This document shows positions 17,497 through 25,661 of a stretch of DNA of 40,836 nucleotides, in pieces; position 1 is the stretch's first letter, and each line of letters begins with the position of its first letter. The stretch is from Pseudomonadota bacterium (lineage in GTDB: Bacteria > Myxococcota_A > UBA9042). Where the stretch lies: assembly GCA_005792545.1 (NCBI GenBank), contig SXRM01000191.1, positions 1 to 40,836 on the forward strand. Direction: 5' to 3'. The notes below the pieces were generated by a model. The model saw only the letters and a program-made list of their open reading frames with translations. It did no database searches and was not told where the DNA came from. A program made the position numbers and the translations under genes.

Positions 17497-18141
17497 CTAC
17501 GGCGCCAAGCGCCGCCGCGTCCAGCCCTCGGTTGTTCGGGTGTACAGCAGGCGATCGTGCAGGCGACTCGGCCGGCCCTGCCAGAACTCGATCGACGCCG
17601 GCAGTAACCGCCATCCGCCCCAGTGCGGCGGCCGCGGCACGTCAGCGTCGCCAAAGCGAGCCAGCGCGGCATCGACGCGCCCTTGCAGATCCGCCCGGTC
17701 GGCCACCTCGCGGCTCTGCGGTGAGGCCCACGCGCCAATCTGGCTGTCGCGCGGGCGACTGGCGAAGTAGGCGTCGCTGTCGGTCGCTGAGAGTCGCTGC
17801 ACCTGACCCTGGATCCGCACTTGCCGCTGGCGCGCTGGCCAAAAGAACAGCAGCGCGGCCTTGGGATTGGCCTTCAGCTCCTGGCCCTTGGCGCTCTCGT
17901 AGTTGCCAAAGAACACGAATTCGCCGGCCTCGACACCCTTGAGCAAGACCGTGCGCGCATTGGGCTGGCCGTCGGCGGACGCGGTTGCCAGGGTCATCGC
18001 GATGGCGTCAAAGCCACAGGAGTCCAACGCCTCGCGCAGCCAGTGGTCGAAAAGCACCAGCGGCTCATGCGGCGCATTCGATTCGCGCAGTTCGTCGATG
18101 CCGTAATCTTCGCGAATACTTGCCAGGTCACTCGGTTGCAC
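17497..18141 (-). CDS. pdxH: Pyridoxamine/pyridoxine 5'-phosphate oxidase
   Basis: A 214-residue protein, the normal length for PdxH, the FMN enzyme that oxidises pyridoxamine or pyridoxine 5'-phosphate to pyridoxal 5'-phosphate, the last step of vitamin B6 cofactor supply. Visible family motifs are REDYGIDELRESNAPHEPLVLFDHWL, DGQPNARTVLLKG, FVFFGNYESAKGQELKANP, AALLFFW and the C-terminal PHWGGWRLLPASIEFWQGRPSRLHDR, which binds FMN and substrate and ends in a conserved RLAP-type tail. The GTG at 18141 was preferred over the upstream in-frame ATG at 18207 because it has GGAG 5 bases before it and gives the usual family start. The longer frame runs up to the edge of repeat copy 2. Cytosolic. 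Confidence 0.93.
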   Translation of the reverse strand: MQPSDLASIREDYGIDELRESNAPHEPLVLFDHWLREALDSCGFDAIAMTLATASADGQPNARTVLLKGVEAGEFVFFGNYESAKGQELKANPKAALLFFWPARQRQVRIQGQVQRLSATDSDAYFASRPRDSQIGAWASPQSREVADRADLQGRVDAALARFGDADVPRPPHWGGWRLLPASIEFWQGRPSRLHDRLLYTRTTEGWTRRRLAP

Positions 18142-18206
18142 GTCGTCTCCACGTCGGACCCGCCGGCCGAACAGTAGCGCGCGGACGGCGGGGCGGGCAA
18201 GGCCCA

Positions 18207-18342
18207 TAGAGAATCGCCCTGAGATGAGAGCAAGCCTGCCGTAAGAAAGAAGCGACGAGTCGGCTTACCAAGCCGCGAGTTTGCGACCCACTGAGCAAGC
18301 AACAACAGCAATCGCCGATGACCTCGGGTCATCGCGATCCTG
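18207..18342 (-). repeat. Dispersed intergenic repeat, copy 2
   Basis: In reverse orientation to copy 1, this matches it over about 136 bases with few gaps. Both the CGGCTT-GGT-AAGCCG hairpin and the ATGACC-CGA-GGTCAT hairpin are intact. It fills most of the gap between the octaheme cytochrome stop (18348) and the pdxH start (18141). Both copies would give a similar peptide in one frame, but most differences change amino acids, so the element is probably not coding. Confidence 0.75.
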
Positions 18343-18347
18343 TGAAG

Positions 18348-19811
18348 CTACTTGTGGCCCCCAGCCGCGGGCGGCTCGTTTTTGGGGCCCTTGCCCAGGA
18401 ACCACTGGTGATCCGGGCTGTTGAGCACCTCGTCGATCTTGGCGTGCAGCGCCTGGGCCTTGGCAGCCTTGTTGGCGTCGGTGCTGCCCTTGAACTTCTC
18501 GACCAGCTCGTTCAGCAGAGGAATGAAGTGGCCGTAGAAGTTGCGCGCGATCTCGTACGTGCCGTGCCAGTGGGTGTAGTCGGGGGCCATCATCGACGCG
18601 CCGTGGCGGGCGCGCCGGCCCTCGTGGTGCCAGATCTCGTACCACACGAAGTCGATCATCGACGAGAAGCCGGGGCCGAGCAGCGGCTTGGCCAGCTCGT
18701 GCAACGCCATGCCAGGCTTGGCGAACTTCTCGTTGTAGAGCGTAATCGTCGCGTCGTACTGCGTATAGAACGAGTCGGCCCAGGTCTCGTTGTGGCAGGC
18801 CGTGCAGACGTCTTTCATGTTGGCGCGGCGCTTTTCCCAGCCGACCTTGGCGCCAGCGAGACCCATCTTGGCGTCGGCGACTTCGGGCCGGACCGACAGC
18901 ACCGGGCGGTTGTTCCAACTGATGCGCATGCCGATGTCGTGGGTCACCGGTTGCTTGCGCGTGGCCGACATGTGGCAGGTAGCGCAGGTTGGCGCCGCGG
19001 TGTAGTCCTCGCCGACCACCCACTTGGCGCTGTTCAGGTTCATCTTGTCGACGTTGGCCGAGTAGGCGATGCCGTGCTTGCTCTCTTCGTAGATCTCCTT
19101 TTGAGGATGATCGGGTCCGAGGTGGCACTTGCCGCAGGTGTTGGGCTGGCGCGCTTGGGCGGCCGAGAAGTCGTGGCGCATGTGGCAGGCGCTGCACGAT
19201 CCCTCGGTGCCGTCTGGGTTGATGCGACCCACGCCACTATTGGGCCACGACGCGGCGTCGAGCTTGCCTTCCTTGCCCACCTTGACCGGCGAGCCGTGGC
19301 ATTGCCAGCAGCCGTTGACCGCCGCCGCCGAGTTACCATTGGGAAAGCCTGGGGTCTTGAAGGCACGATTGCCCTGCACGACTTCGGCCAGGTGGTTGTC
19401 GATGGACCCGATGATGCGGCCGGCCTTGCTGTGGCGCGACCCGGCGAACTCTGCCACCTCGCGTTCGTGGCAGCGCGCGCAGTCCTTGGGCGTGACCAGC
19501 ACGGCGATGAGCAGGCCGTTGTGGTCGAAGGCGTCGACGTCGCCTTTGTCGGCCTTGTGGCATTCGTAGCAGCCGACGTTGGCGCGGTAGTGCTTGCTCT
19601 GGCCCCACTGCTGATAGATGCCGGGAGAGTCGCCGCGGTGGCAGCCGAGGCAGTCTTTGGTTTCGGCGCTGATCGCAGCCGGCAAGCCGCTTTGTGACCC
19701 TGCGGTTTTCGCCGCGGGCTTGTCGGCGGGCTTGTCGGCGGCGCGGACCGGGACGGCCAGCATCGTGGCGGCGAGCACCGCGGTTGGGCATCCAGACAGC
19801 AGTTTGCGCAT
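18348..19811 (-). CDS. Octaheme cytochrome c, hydroxylamine oxidoreductase type
   Basis: A 487-residue periplasmic cytochrome. A signal peptide ends about residue 24 (PVRA before ADKP). There are eight CxxCH haem sites: 54-58, 81-85, 111-115, 168-172, 206-210, 226-230, 276-280 and 336-340. The spacing and the haem-free C-terminal part with WYEIWHHEGRRARHGASMM and PDYTHWHGTYEI match the hydroxylamine oxidoreductase (HAO) family, in which haem 4 is catalytic. Members oxidise hydroxylamine in ammonia oxidisers, or reduce nitrite or hydroxylamine in others; the direction depends on a Tyr cross-link to haem 4 that cannot be placed reliably without an alignment. The ATG at 19811 has GAGG 6 bases upstream. 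No partner cytochrome or quinol dehydrogenase is adjacent. Confidence 0.88.
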   Translation of the reverse strand: MRKLLSGCPTAVLAATMLAVPVRAADKPADKPAAKTAGSQSGLPAAISAETKDCLGCHRGDSPGIYQQWGQSKHYRANVGCYECHKADKGDVDAFDHNGLLIAVLVTPKDCARCHEREVAEFAGSRHSKAGRIIGSIDNHLAEVVQGNRAFKTPGFPNGNSAAAVNGCWQCHGSPVKVGKEGKLDAASWPNSGVGRINPDGTEGSCSACHMRHDFSAAQARQPNTCGKCHLGPDHPQKEIYEESKHGIAYSANVDKMNLNSAKWVVGEDYTAAPTCATCHMSATRKQPVTHDIGMRISWNNRPVLSVRPEVADAKMGLAGAKVGWEKRRANMKDVCTACHNETWADSFYTQYDATITLYNEKFAKPGMALHELAKPLLGPGFSSMIDFVWYEIWHHEGRRARHGASMMAPDYTHWHGTYEIARNFYGHFIPLLNELVEKFKGSTDANKAAKAQALHAKIDEVLNSPDHQWFLGKGPKNEPPAAGGHK

Positions 19812-20216
19812 GAAGAACCTCAAGGAACGGCCGGCGGGCCGGAGAGCAACCCGGACAACAGCTTCACCGCGCCCAAGCACGGATTCAGTAGATGGAGATG
19901 TCCGGTGAGTGAGCGCGATGTTCCTGCTGGCGAAGCCTGAGGCTGTCGGCACCTGCCGCCAGCGAAGCGGAAAGGGCAGTGCGCGTGCACGGAGAACATC
20001 CAACAGGCCGCCGTTTGGCAGCCGCGCCGGCAGCGAAACGCCGGCCTGCGAATGGTGCGCTGCGGCGTGGTCGGGTTCAACAACTCAGGCGATAAAAATA
20101 TCGATTGTCTGTCACGGTTGTGTCAGCGGCCTGTCGTGCAATCCCACCTTGCCAATCCGCGCACGCGCCCCTAAAATCGCGCCCCCTTTTGGCCGCCCAG
20201 GCTCGGAGACTTAAGC
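19812..20216. other. Divergent intergenic region, 405 bases
   Basis: This lies between the octaheme cytochrome (minus) and the cyclophilin operon (plus). The cytochrome frame stays open leftwards into it but without protein-like content. An AT-rich island at about 20089-20110 (GATAAAAATATCGATTG) stands out in GC-rich surroundings and probably marks promoter DNA. No sigma-54 element at exact spacing was found. No gene is supported. Confidence 0.55.
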
Positions 20217-20786
<570 letters not shown>

Positions 20787-20812
20787 GCCAGCTGGCCCGC
20801 CCGGAGATGCCC

Positions 20813-21454
20813 ATGAAGCCAATGGTCCTAACCGCCGCCGCGGCGATTTGCGCGCTGGCGGGCGCGTGCAGTGAGCCCACCGATTGCAGTCGCGAACCAA
20901 GCCGGTGCCTCGCGCCTGCACATCTGGTTGGTGCCGTCGTGCCTGTCGCGCCAGCACAGGTCCAGGCGACAGTGGAGCCGCGGATCGCGACGGGCAGGCC
21001 GCTCAAGATCCGGGTCGGCGACCGCGAAATCGAAGTGCCGCAGGGGCGACCTGCGATGCCGCCCGGCGACACCATGGCCGCCCGTCGCCGACCAACCGCA
21101 GCGCCGGCACCTGCGGAACCAGCTGCCCAGGCCGATGACCCGCGGGCAAAGGTGCTGAGAGAGTTGCTGGCGTCGGCGCTTCCGGCGATCGCGGCGCGCG
21201 ATTTCAAGCAGTTGGCAACGGTGTGCTCCAAGCGCTTTGCCATCCAGCTCAAGGACATCGAGGCCAACCACGCCGAGCGGTTCTGGCGGCATCTCAGTCG
21301 CTTTCCAACGGTGTTGGGCTCGAGCGACGTGCGGTTCCGCATCGAGGCGGGCGAGGGCGATGGCCGAACCCAAGGGGTGGTTGCCGCCGGCGGCGCCGAG
21401 CTCAAGCCCATCCTGGTGCAAGACGACGGCCAGTGGAAAATCGATCGCTTCTAG
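20813..21454 (+). CDS. Lipoprotein of unknown function
   Basis: A 213-residue protein beginning MKPMVLTAAAAICALAGAC, a lipoprotein signal peptide with the modified Cys at 19. The ATG at 20813 was chosen over 20807 because GGAG (20803-20806) is 6 bases before it. A Pro/Ala-rich linker (about 85-110) leads to a compact alpha+beta C-terminal domain (about 110-213: VLRELLASALPAIAARDFKQLATVCS ... LKPILVQDDGQWKIDRF). Its ending, a strand pair with DDGQWKIDRF, resembles NTF2/SnoaL-like folds; this is weak inference. It is second in the cyclophilin operon with 26-base gaps on both sides. Confidence 0.8.
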   Translation: MKPMVLTAAAAICALAGACSEPTDCSREPSRCLAPAHLVGAVVPVAPAQVQATVEPRIATGRPLKIRVGDREIEVPQGRPAMPPGDTMAARRRPTAAPAPAEPAAQADDPRAKVLRELLASALPAIAARDFKQLATVCSKRFAIQLKDIEANHAERFWRHLSRFPTVLGSSDVRFRIEAGEGDGRTQGVVAAGGAELKPILVQDDGQWKIDRF

Positions 21455-21480
21455 ACGCGCAGCGCGCGTTGAGGTACCCC

Positions 21481-22476
21481 ATGCGTCTCCGTTTGATCGT
21501 GTCCTTGGCTGTGGTCATTGCCGGTGCCAACGCCTGCAAGAAGAAGGAAGCGCCAGCGCCGGCGCCCGCCAAGGCTGCTGCAGCTGAGGCACCCAAGGCT
21601 GAAGCCGCGCCCGCTGACGTCCCAGCCGCGGCCTCGCCTACCTCTGCTCCGGCCGCTGCAACCGCGGCAGATGCCGAGCCCAAAGAGGCCGACCTGTCGA
21701 AAAACGCCTGGAACCTGCCGCCGCGCGGCACCAGCGCCAAAGACGGCGACCGCTGCTATGTGCTCATGGCCGGGCGCGACCGCACCTACGCCGATGCGCG
21801 CAAGCCCTACAACCTGTTTGCGCAGGACATTGGCGAGGTCAAAGGCGACGCTGTCACCATCAAGGAGCTGACCGGCGGCACCTACAAGACCACCGGCCTT
21901 TTCGTCATCGCCGCTGGCAGCCAGCCGGGAGAGCTCGCGGTGGGCGACATGGTGCTGGCCGAGTGGGCCAGCGAGCTCAAGCACGCTGTGGTGACCAAGG
22001 TCGACGGCGAGAAGATCACCGTTCGCTACACCGACCTGCCCGACTCGTGGCCTGAAGTGCAGCTGGTCAAGGTGCTGTCGCCGCGCGAGGTCACCAAGCA
22101 GAAAGAGGGCCTGCAGCCCGGCAACTTCGCGATCGGCAAGGGGGAGCAGGGGCGCGACGAGCTGCTGCTGCTCATCGCGGAGTCCGGCGACAACTGGCTG
22201 GTGCGCAAGTTCTCCCACCTCGTTGCCGTCGCCGCCAAAAGCGACCTGCGGCCGATTGCGCTCAAGCCCGCACTCAAGGCCGGTCAGTTGGTCGAGGTGC
22301 CGTGGGTTGGCCAGATGTATCAGGGCAAGGTCGTCAAAGTCGCCGGTACCCGCGTCGAGGTGCGCGCCGAGGGCGTGGCGACCAAGGAGCCGGTGGTCGC
22401 GTCGCTGGGTCAGGTCGCGCCGGTTGAGCCCAAGGCCAAGGCCGACGACAAGGCGGCTGCCAAGCCGGGCAAGTAG
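21481..22476 (+). CDS. Lipoprotein with two Tudor/SH3-like segments
   Basis: A 331-residue protein. The signal MRLRLIVSLAVVIAGANAC gives a modified Cys at 19, followed by KKK and a long Ala/Pro/Lys-rich tether (about 22-75). Two similar beta-rich segments resemble the small-barrel Tudor/agenet pattern G-D-x-V-x-A-x-W ... V-x-x-V-x-G-x-x-x-x-V-x-Y: LAVGDMVLAEWASELKHAVVTKV and LKAGQLVEVPWVGQMYQGKVVKVAG. In cytosolic proteins such barrels bind methylated peptides or RNA; here they would be in the envelope, so the likeness may be structural only. The ATG at 21481 is preceded by GAGG. It is last in the cyclophilin operon and convergent with the CHAT fusion gene 15 bases away. Confidence 0.75.
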   Translation: MRLRLIVSLAVVIAGANACKKKEAPAPAPAKAAAAEAPKAEAAPADVPAAASPTSAPAAATAADAEPKEADLSKNAWNLPPRGTSAKDGDRCYVLMAGRDRTYADARKPYNLFAQDIGEVKGDAVTIKELTGGTYKTTGLFVIAAGSQPGELAVGDMVLAEWASELKHAVVTKVDGEKITVRYTDLPDSWPEVQLVKVLSPREVTKQKEGLQPGNFAIGKGEQGRDELLLLIAESGDNWLVRKFSHLVAVAAKSDLRPIALKPALKAGQLVEVPWVGQMYQGKVVKVAGTRVEVRAEGVATKEPVVASLGQVAPVEPKAKADDKAAAKPGK

Positions 22477-22491
22477 GCGCCGCGGCTCAGG

Positions 22492-25400
22492 TCATTTCAC
22501 GACCAGCATCACGGTCGCCATCGCCAGACCGCCGCCTTCGGGTTTGGGAAACAGCATCCGCCGAAAACGCTCGGTCACGCACTGCACCACGGGTGTCGCG
22601 GTCAGGGTCAGCTTCGGCGTGGTGACGGCGAGTACGGTGCCTTCGGGCGAGATCGCCAGCTGCACGCTGACCATGCCGCTTGCGTTGGTGCCGCGCACTG
22701 CCTCCCGCTCAACACAATACCGCAGCTGACCCAGGTTCCGCATCACGATTCGGCGGACGACTTCAGGCGGCAAACCGCCGCTGACCTCGACGCTGCCGAG
22801 CACGACACGCGGGGCCTCAACCTCGCTATCGCCGGCGCCGGCCTTGCGTAATGCCAGGTTGGCGTCGCCGTAGTAGACATACGCCAGGTAGGTCGGATCG
22901 CCGGTCGCCGCAAAGCGCGCGCGCACCTGGCGGACTGCTTCCGAGACCAGGGCTCCGTCTCTGGACAGTGCCGACTGATAGAACGCCGCCGCCGCCTCTG
23001 ATGCCGCTTTGTCGCCCAACGGCCACAGGCCGCCGATGTAGCCGCTGGCACCGGTCTCGAGCACCGCCGGTCCCCAGCCGTCGACAAAACCGGCGGTGCG
23101 CTCGGCGCGGCCGATTTCGCAGGCGTTGAAGAACACCAGCGGGTGCGCGCCGCCCCAGTTGCCCGACAGGCCCTTCCAAGCCAGCAGCGGCAGTTCACGG
23201 TCGGCGAGCTTGATGGTGAACTCGGGCGAGGCTTTGTCGGCTTGCGCGCTGGCCTGGCCGTGGCCGGCGAAGTGCACCAGGCTGACCGACGTGGCCTGCT
23301 TACCCGCAACCAGGTCCTTGACCGCAGCGAAGTCGCCGGCCAGCTTGCGAAACCGGTTGGTGCTCGCACCGGCGATCGCCTTGAGTTCGGCCTCTTGGGC
23401 TGGCAGGGATGCCGCGGCCTGGTAGCTCGGCGCCACCACGTACACGCCAGCGACCTCCAGCTGGGGCGGTGGGCGACTGAGCACCTGGGTACCAGCGGTG
23501 ATGTGCCAGCGGGCGATCCGGTAATCCACGCCAAGAAAATCGGTCTCGCCCCCGCCCGGCTTGGGTGCGACCAGCAGCTCCCACGGCAACCGCGGGTTGT
23601 TGGTGTAGATTTGGATGGCGCGCAGGTTGCCGCCGAGCTGGCCGAGCAGCGTCGCCAGTGCCTGCTTGAACAACAGCGGCGTAGCGTTGGCGTACAGCTC
23701 CTTGCCGAAGCCCCGCAGCATCAGCCGCGTTTCCTCTGCGCGATCGATCGGTTGTGCCGCCGCGGGTTCCGTGCCGAATGCCTCCGCGCCTCGCGAGATG
23801 CGCTGCACGAAGCGAGCGTATTGAGCGTCCAAGCGTTGCCCAAGGTCGGCCGGGAACCGCTCGAAGCCTGCGCTGGGCTGCAAGTGCGGGGACTGCACCA
23901 GGATTTGCGCTTCGTCGGGGCGGCTGGGATCGCCGCCCTGCAAGACCCACAGCGTGAGATCCGGCACCGGATCGGCGGCGGCAACATTGGCGGCGACGCC
24001 CTGCACGGCCGCGGGTTTCGGTCTGGCTTGGGGCGCAGCGGGCGCAGTGCTGGCGGCGGCCTCTGCCGGTGCGCCCACCGCGATGGGTTTGCTGACCTTG
24101 GCTAGGAAGCGCCCCTTGAACCAGAACGTGACGAACACATCCGGTGTTCGACCAGAGAGCGCCGCCCGGGCGCGCAGTTGGAACAGCGCCGGCGTCGAGT
24201 CGCCGATTCTGGGCAGGCTGACCTTGGCCATGCTGTCGCCGAGCACATCAAAACCGGGCGCCGCCAGCGCCACGTCGATGGACCACGGCCCCGGCGTGTC
24301 GTCGAGCTCCATCTGCAGCTTGCCCTCGGCGGTTGCCGCGCCCTGCTGGACTTTGACGTCTTGGACCACTTTGAGCTCGGTCAGCGACACCTGTAAGGCA
24401 AAGGTCTGACCGACTTCCGCGCGGTCGGGCGCTTCGAGCGTCGGAAAGCGCTCGACGGGAGTCGGCTTCTTGCGCGCTGGTCCGCGACCGGCGAGGCCGC
24501 CTGCGCCGCTGCCATAGCCACTGCCACTGCCGCCGCCAGCGCCCTTTCCGATCGTGCCCAGGTTGCCAAGGCCGATGGTGCCCTCGCCGCTGCCGCCACC
24601 GCCCTTGCCGGTGCCGCTTAGGCCCAGGCCACCCGAGCCAAGGCTATCGCCGATTTTCTTGTCGAGATCGGGATCGGTTTTGTCTTTGGGGCTGCCACCC
24701 TTGGCACCGCCCGTCGCATTGGCCGAATCGCGCTTGGTCGTGGTGACGGTGGCGCTGCCGCCAGTGCCGGGTGGTGGCGGGGGCTTCTTGGCGTCACCGC
24801 CTTCATCTGGTGGTGGTGGCGGCGGCGGCCCTGCAGACGGCGCTGGCATCACCGGCACTCGCGCAAGAACGACGCCGGCCCGCTTCGTTGCATCCGCCAC
24901 CGGTTCGACCGGTACCAATTGCAAACCGCTGGCGCGGACGCTCTGCTCGACCTCGCCCACCTCGATCTTGCCGTCGGCATTGCGGTCGCCTGGGCCGGTC
25001 AGGGCTACAAGCGCGCTCCACGCTAGCCGCCCGGTCGTCGCTGGCGAAACCACCGCCTGGCCCACGATCGCGCAATCACCGGCACATGCAAGGGGTTGCA
25101 CCCCACCCGCAGCTGGGGCGTCGATGACAGCCACTAGCGGCCCCGCCTTGCGGGCGCGCGCAAGCAACTCCGCAAAGGCATAGGGTTGGGCGGCGCCGGC
25201 GGCCCCAGCTGGCGCGAGAATCAGCTGCCAAGCGCCATCCGCACCGGCACTGCCGCGCGCCAGCACCACGATCCACAGCCGGGCTGGCCGCAAGGCAACC
25301 AGGCGATCCAGTTCCGCGGTCAAGGCTGGCTGCGTCGCCTTTGCGCCAACCACCAGCGCCAGCCGTTCGGACTGAACGCCCTTGCGCAGCAACCAATTCG

Positions 25401-25623
25401 CCCAACCAGCGGCCAGCGCCGCGCCTTGGGCGGCAAGTGGATCGTCTGCAGTGTAGGCCGCAACGAGGAGCGCCGCGTCTGCTTGGGCGTCGGCAACCAG
25501 CGCGCGCGGCGGTTCGGGCACGGCAAACCGTGGGGGTGGCTCCTGACCTGTGACGTCGAGCGCCAGTAGCGACACGGCTACGCCGAACCAGCGGGCCAAG
25601 CGGTTCATCGGCGTCAGAACCAT
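22492..25623 (-). CDS. Pseudo-caspase / EF-hand / Gly-rich / CHAT protease / AgmX-PglI-tail fusion
   Basis: A 1043-residue protein with an N-terminal signal-like segment (RLARWFGVAVSLLALDV). Residues 35-230 resemble a caspase (C14) fold that has lost its catalytic residues: LWIVVLARGSAGADG where the His-Gly would be and VAVIDAPAAGG where the DxCxSG would be. A perfect EF-hand loop follows (D213-R-N-A-D-G-K-I-E-V-G-E224), as in many bacterial caspases. A Pro- then Gly-rich linker (about 255-400; LGLSGTGKGGGGSGEGTIGL, YGSGAGG) is the type found in AgmX-like proteins. A CHAT domain has His788 (VHFAGHG) and Cys835 (FFNACEIG), so it may be active. The last ~90 residues (RNLGQLRYCVERE, FPKPEGGG) match the AgmX/PglI C-terminal domain. 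The ATG has GGAGG 6 bases upstream. It is in an operon behind 25662-27254. Confidence 0.85.
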   Translation of the reverse strand: MVLTPMNRLARWFGVAVSLLALDVTGQEPPPRFAVPEPPRALVADAQADAALLVAAYTADDPLAAQGAALAAGWANWLLRKGVQSERLALVVGAKATQPALTAELDRLVALRPARLWIVVLARGSAGADGAWQLILAPAGAAGAAQPYAFAELLARARKAGPLVAVIDAPAAGGVQPLACAGDCAIVGQAVVSPATTGRLAWSALVALTGPGDRNADGKIEVGEVEQSVRASGLQLVPVEPVADATKRAGVVLARVPVMPAPSAGPPPPPPPDEGGDAKKPPPPPGTGGSATVTTTKRDSANATGGAKGGSPKDKTDPDLDKKIGDSLGSGGLGLSGTGKGGGGSGEGTIGLGNLGTIGKGAGGGSGSGYGSGAGGLAGRGPARKKPTPVERFPTLEAPDRAEVGQTFALQVSLTELKVVQDVKVQQGAATAEGKLQMELDDTPGPWSIDVALAAPGFDVLGDSMAKVSLPRIGDSTPALFQLRARAALSGRTPDVFVTFWFKGRFLAKVSKPIAVGAPAEAAASTAPAAPQARPKPAAVQGVAANVAAADPVPDLTLWVLQGGDPSRPDEAQILVQSPHLQPSAGFERFPADLGQRLDAQYARFVQRISRGAEAFGTEPAAAQPIDRAEETRLMLRGFGKELYANATPLLFKQALATLLGQLGGNLRAIQIYTNNPRLPWELLVAPKPGGGETDFLGVDYRIARWHITAGTQVLSRPPPQLEVAGVYVVAPSYQAAASLPAQEAELKAIAGASTNRFRKLAGDFAAVKDLVAGKQATSVSLVHFAGHGQASAQADKASPEFTIKLADRELPLLAWKGLSGNWGGAHPLVFFNACEIGRAERTAGFVDGWGPAVLETGASGYIGGLWPLGDKAASEAAAAFYQSALSRDGALVSEAVRQVRARFAATGDPTYLAYVYYGDANLALRKAGAGDSEVEAPRVVLGSVEVSGGLPPEVVRRIVMRNLGQLRYCVEREAVRGTNASGMVSVQLAISPEGTVLAVTTPKLTLTATPVVQCVTERFRRMLFPKPEGGGLAMATVMLVVK

Positions 25624-25661
25624 GGTGAACCTCCGGTCAAATTCGGCCTGAGCTGTTGCGG

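Noticed and set aside
20022-20045. Sigma-54-like TTGGCAGCCGCGCCGGC before the cyclophilin operon
   Set aside because: The GG to GC spacing is 11 bases and the -12 part lacks TTGC.
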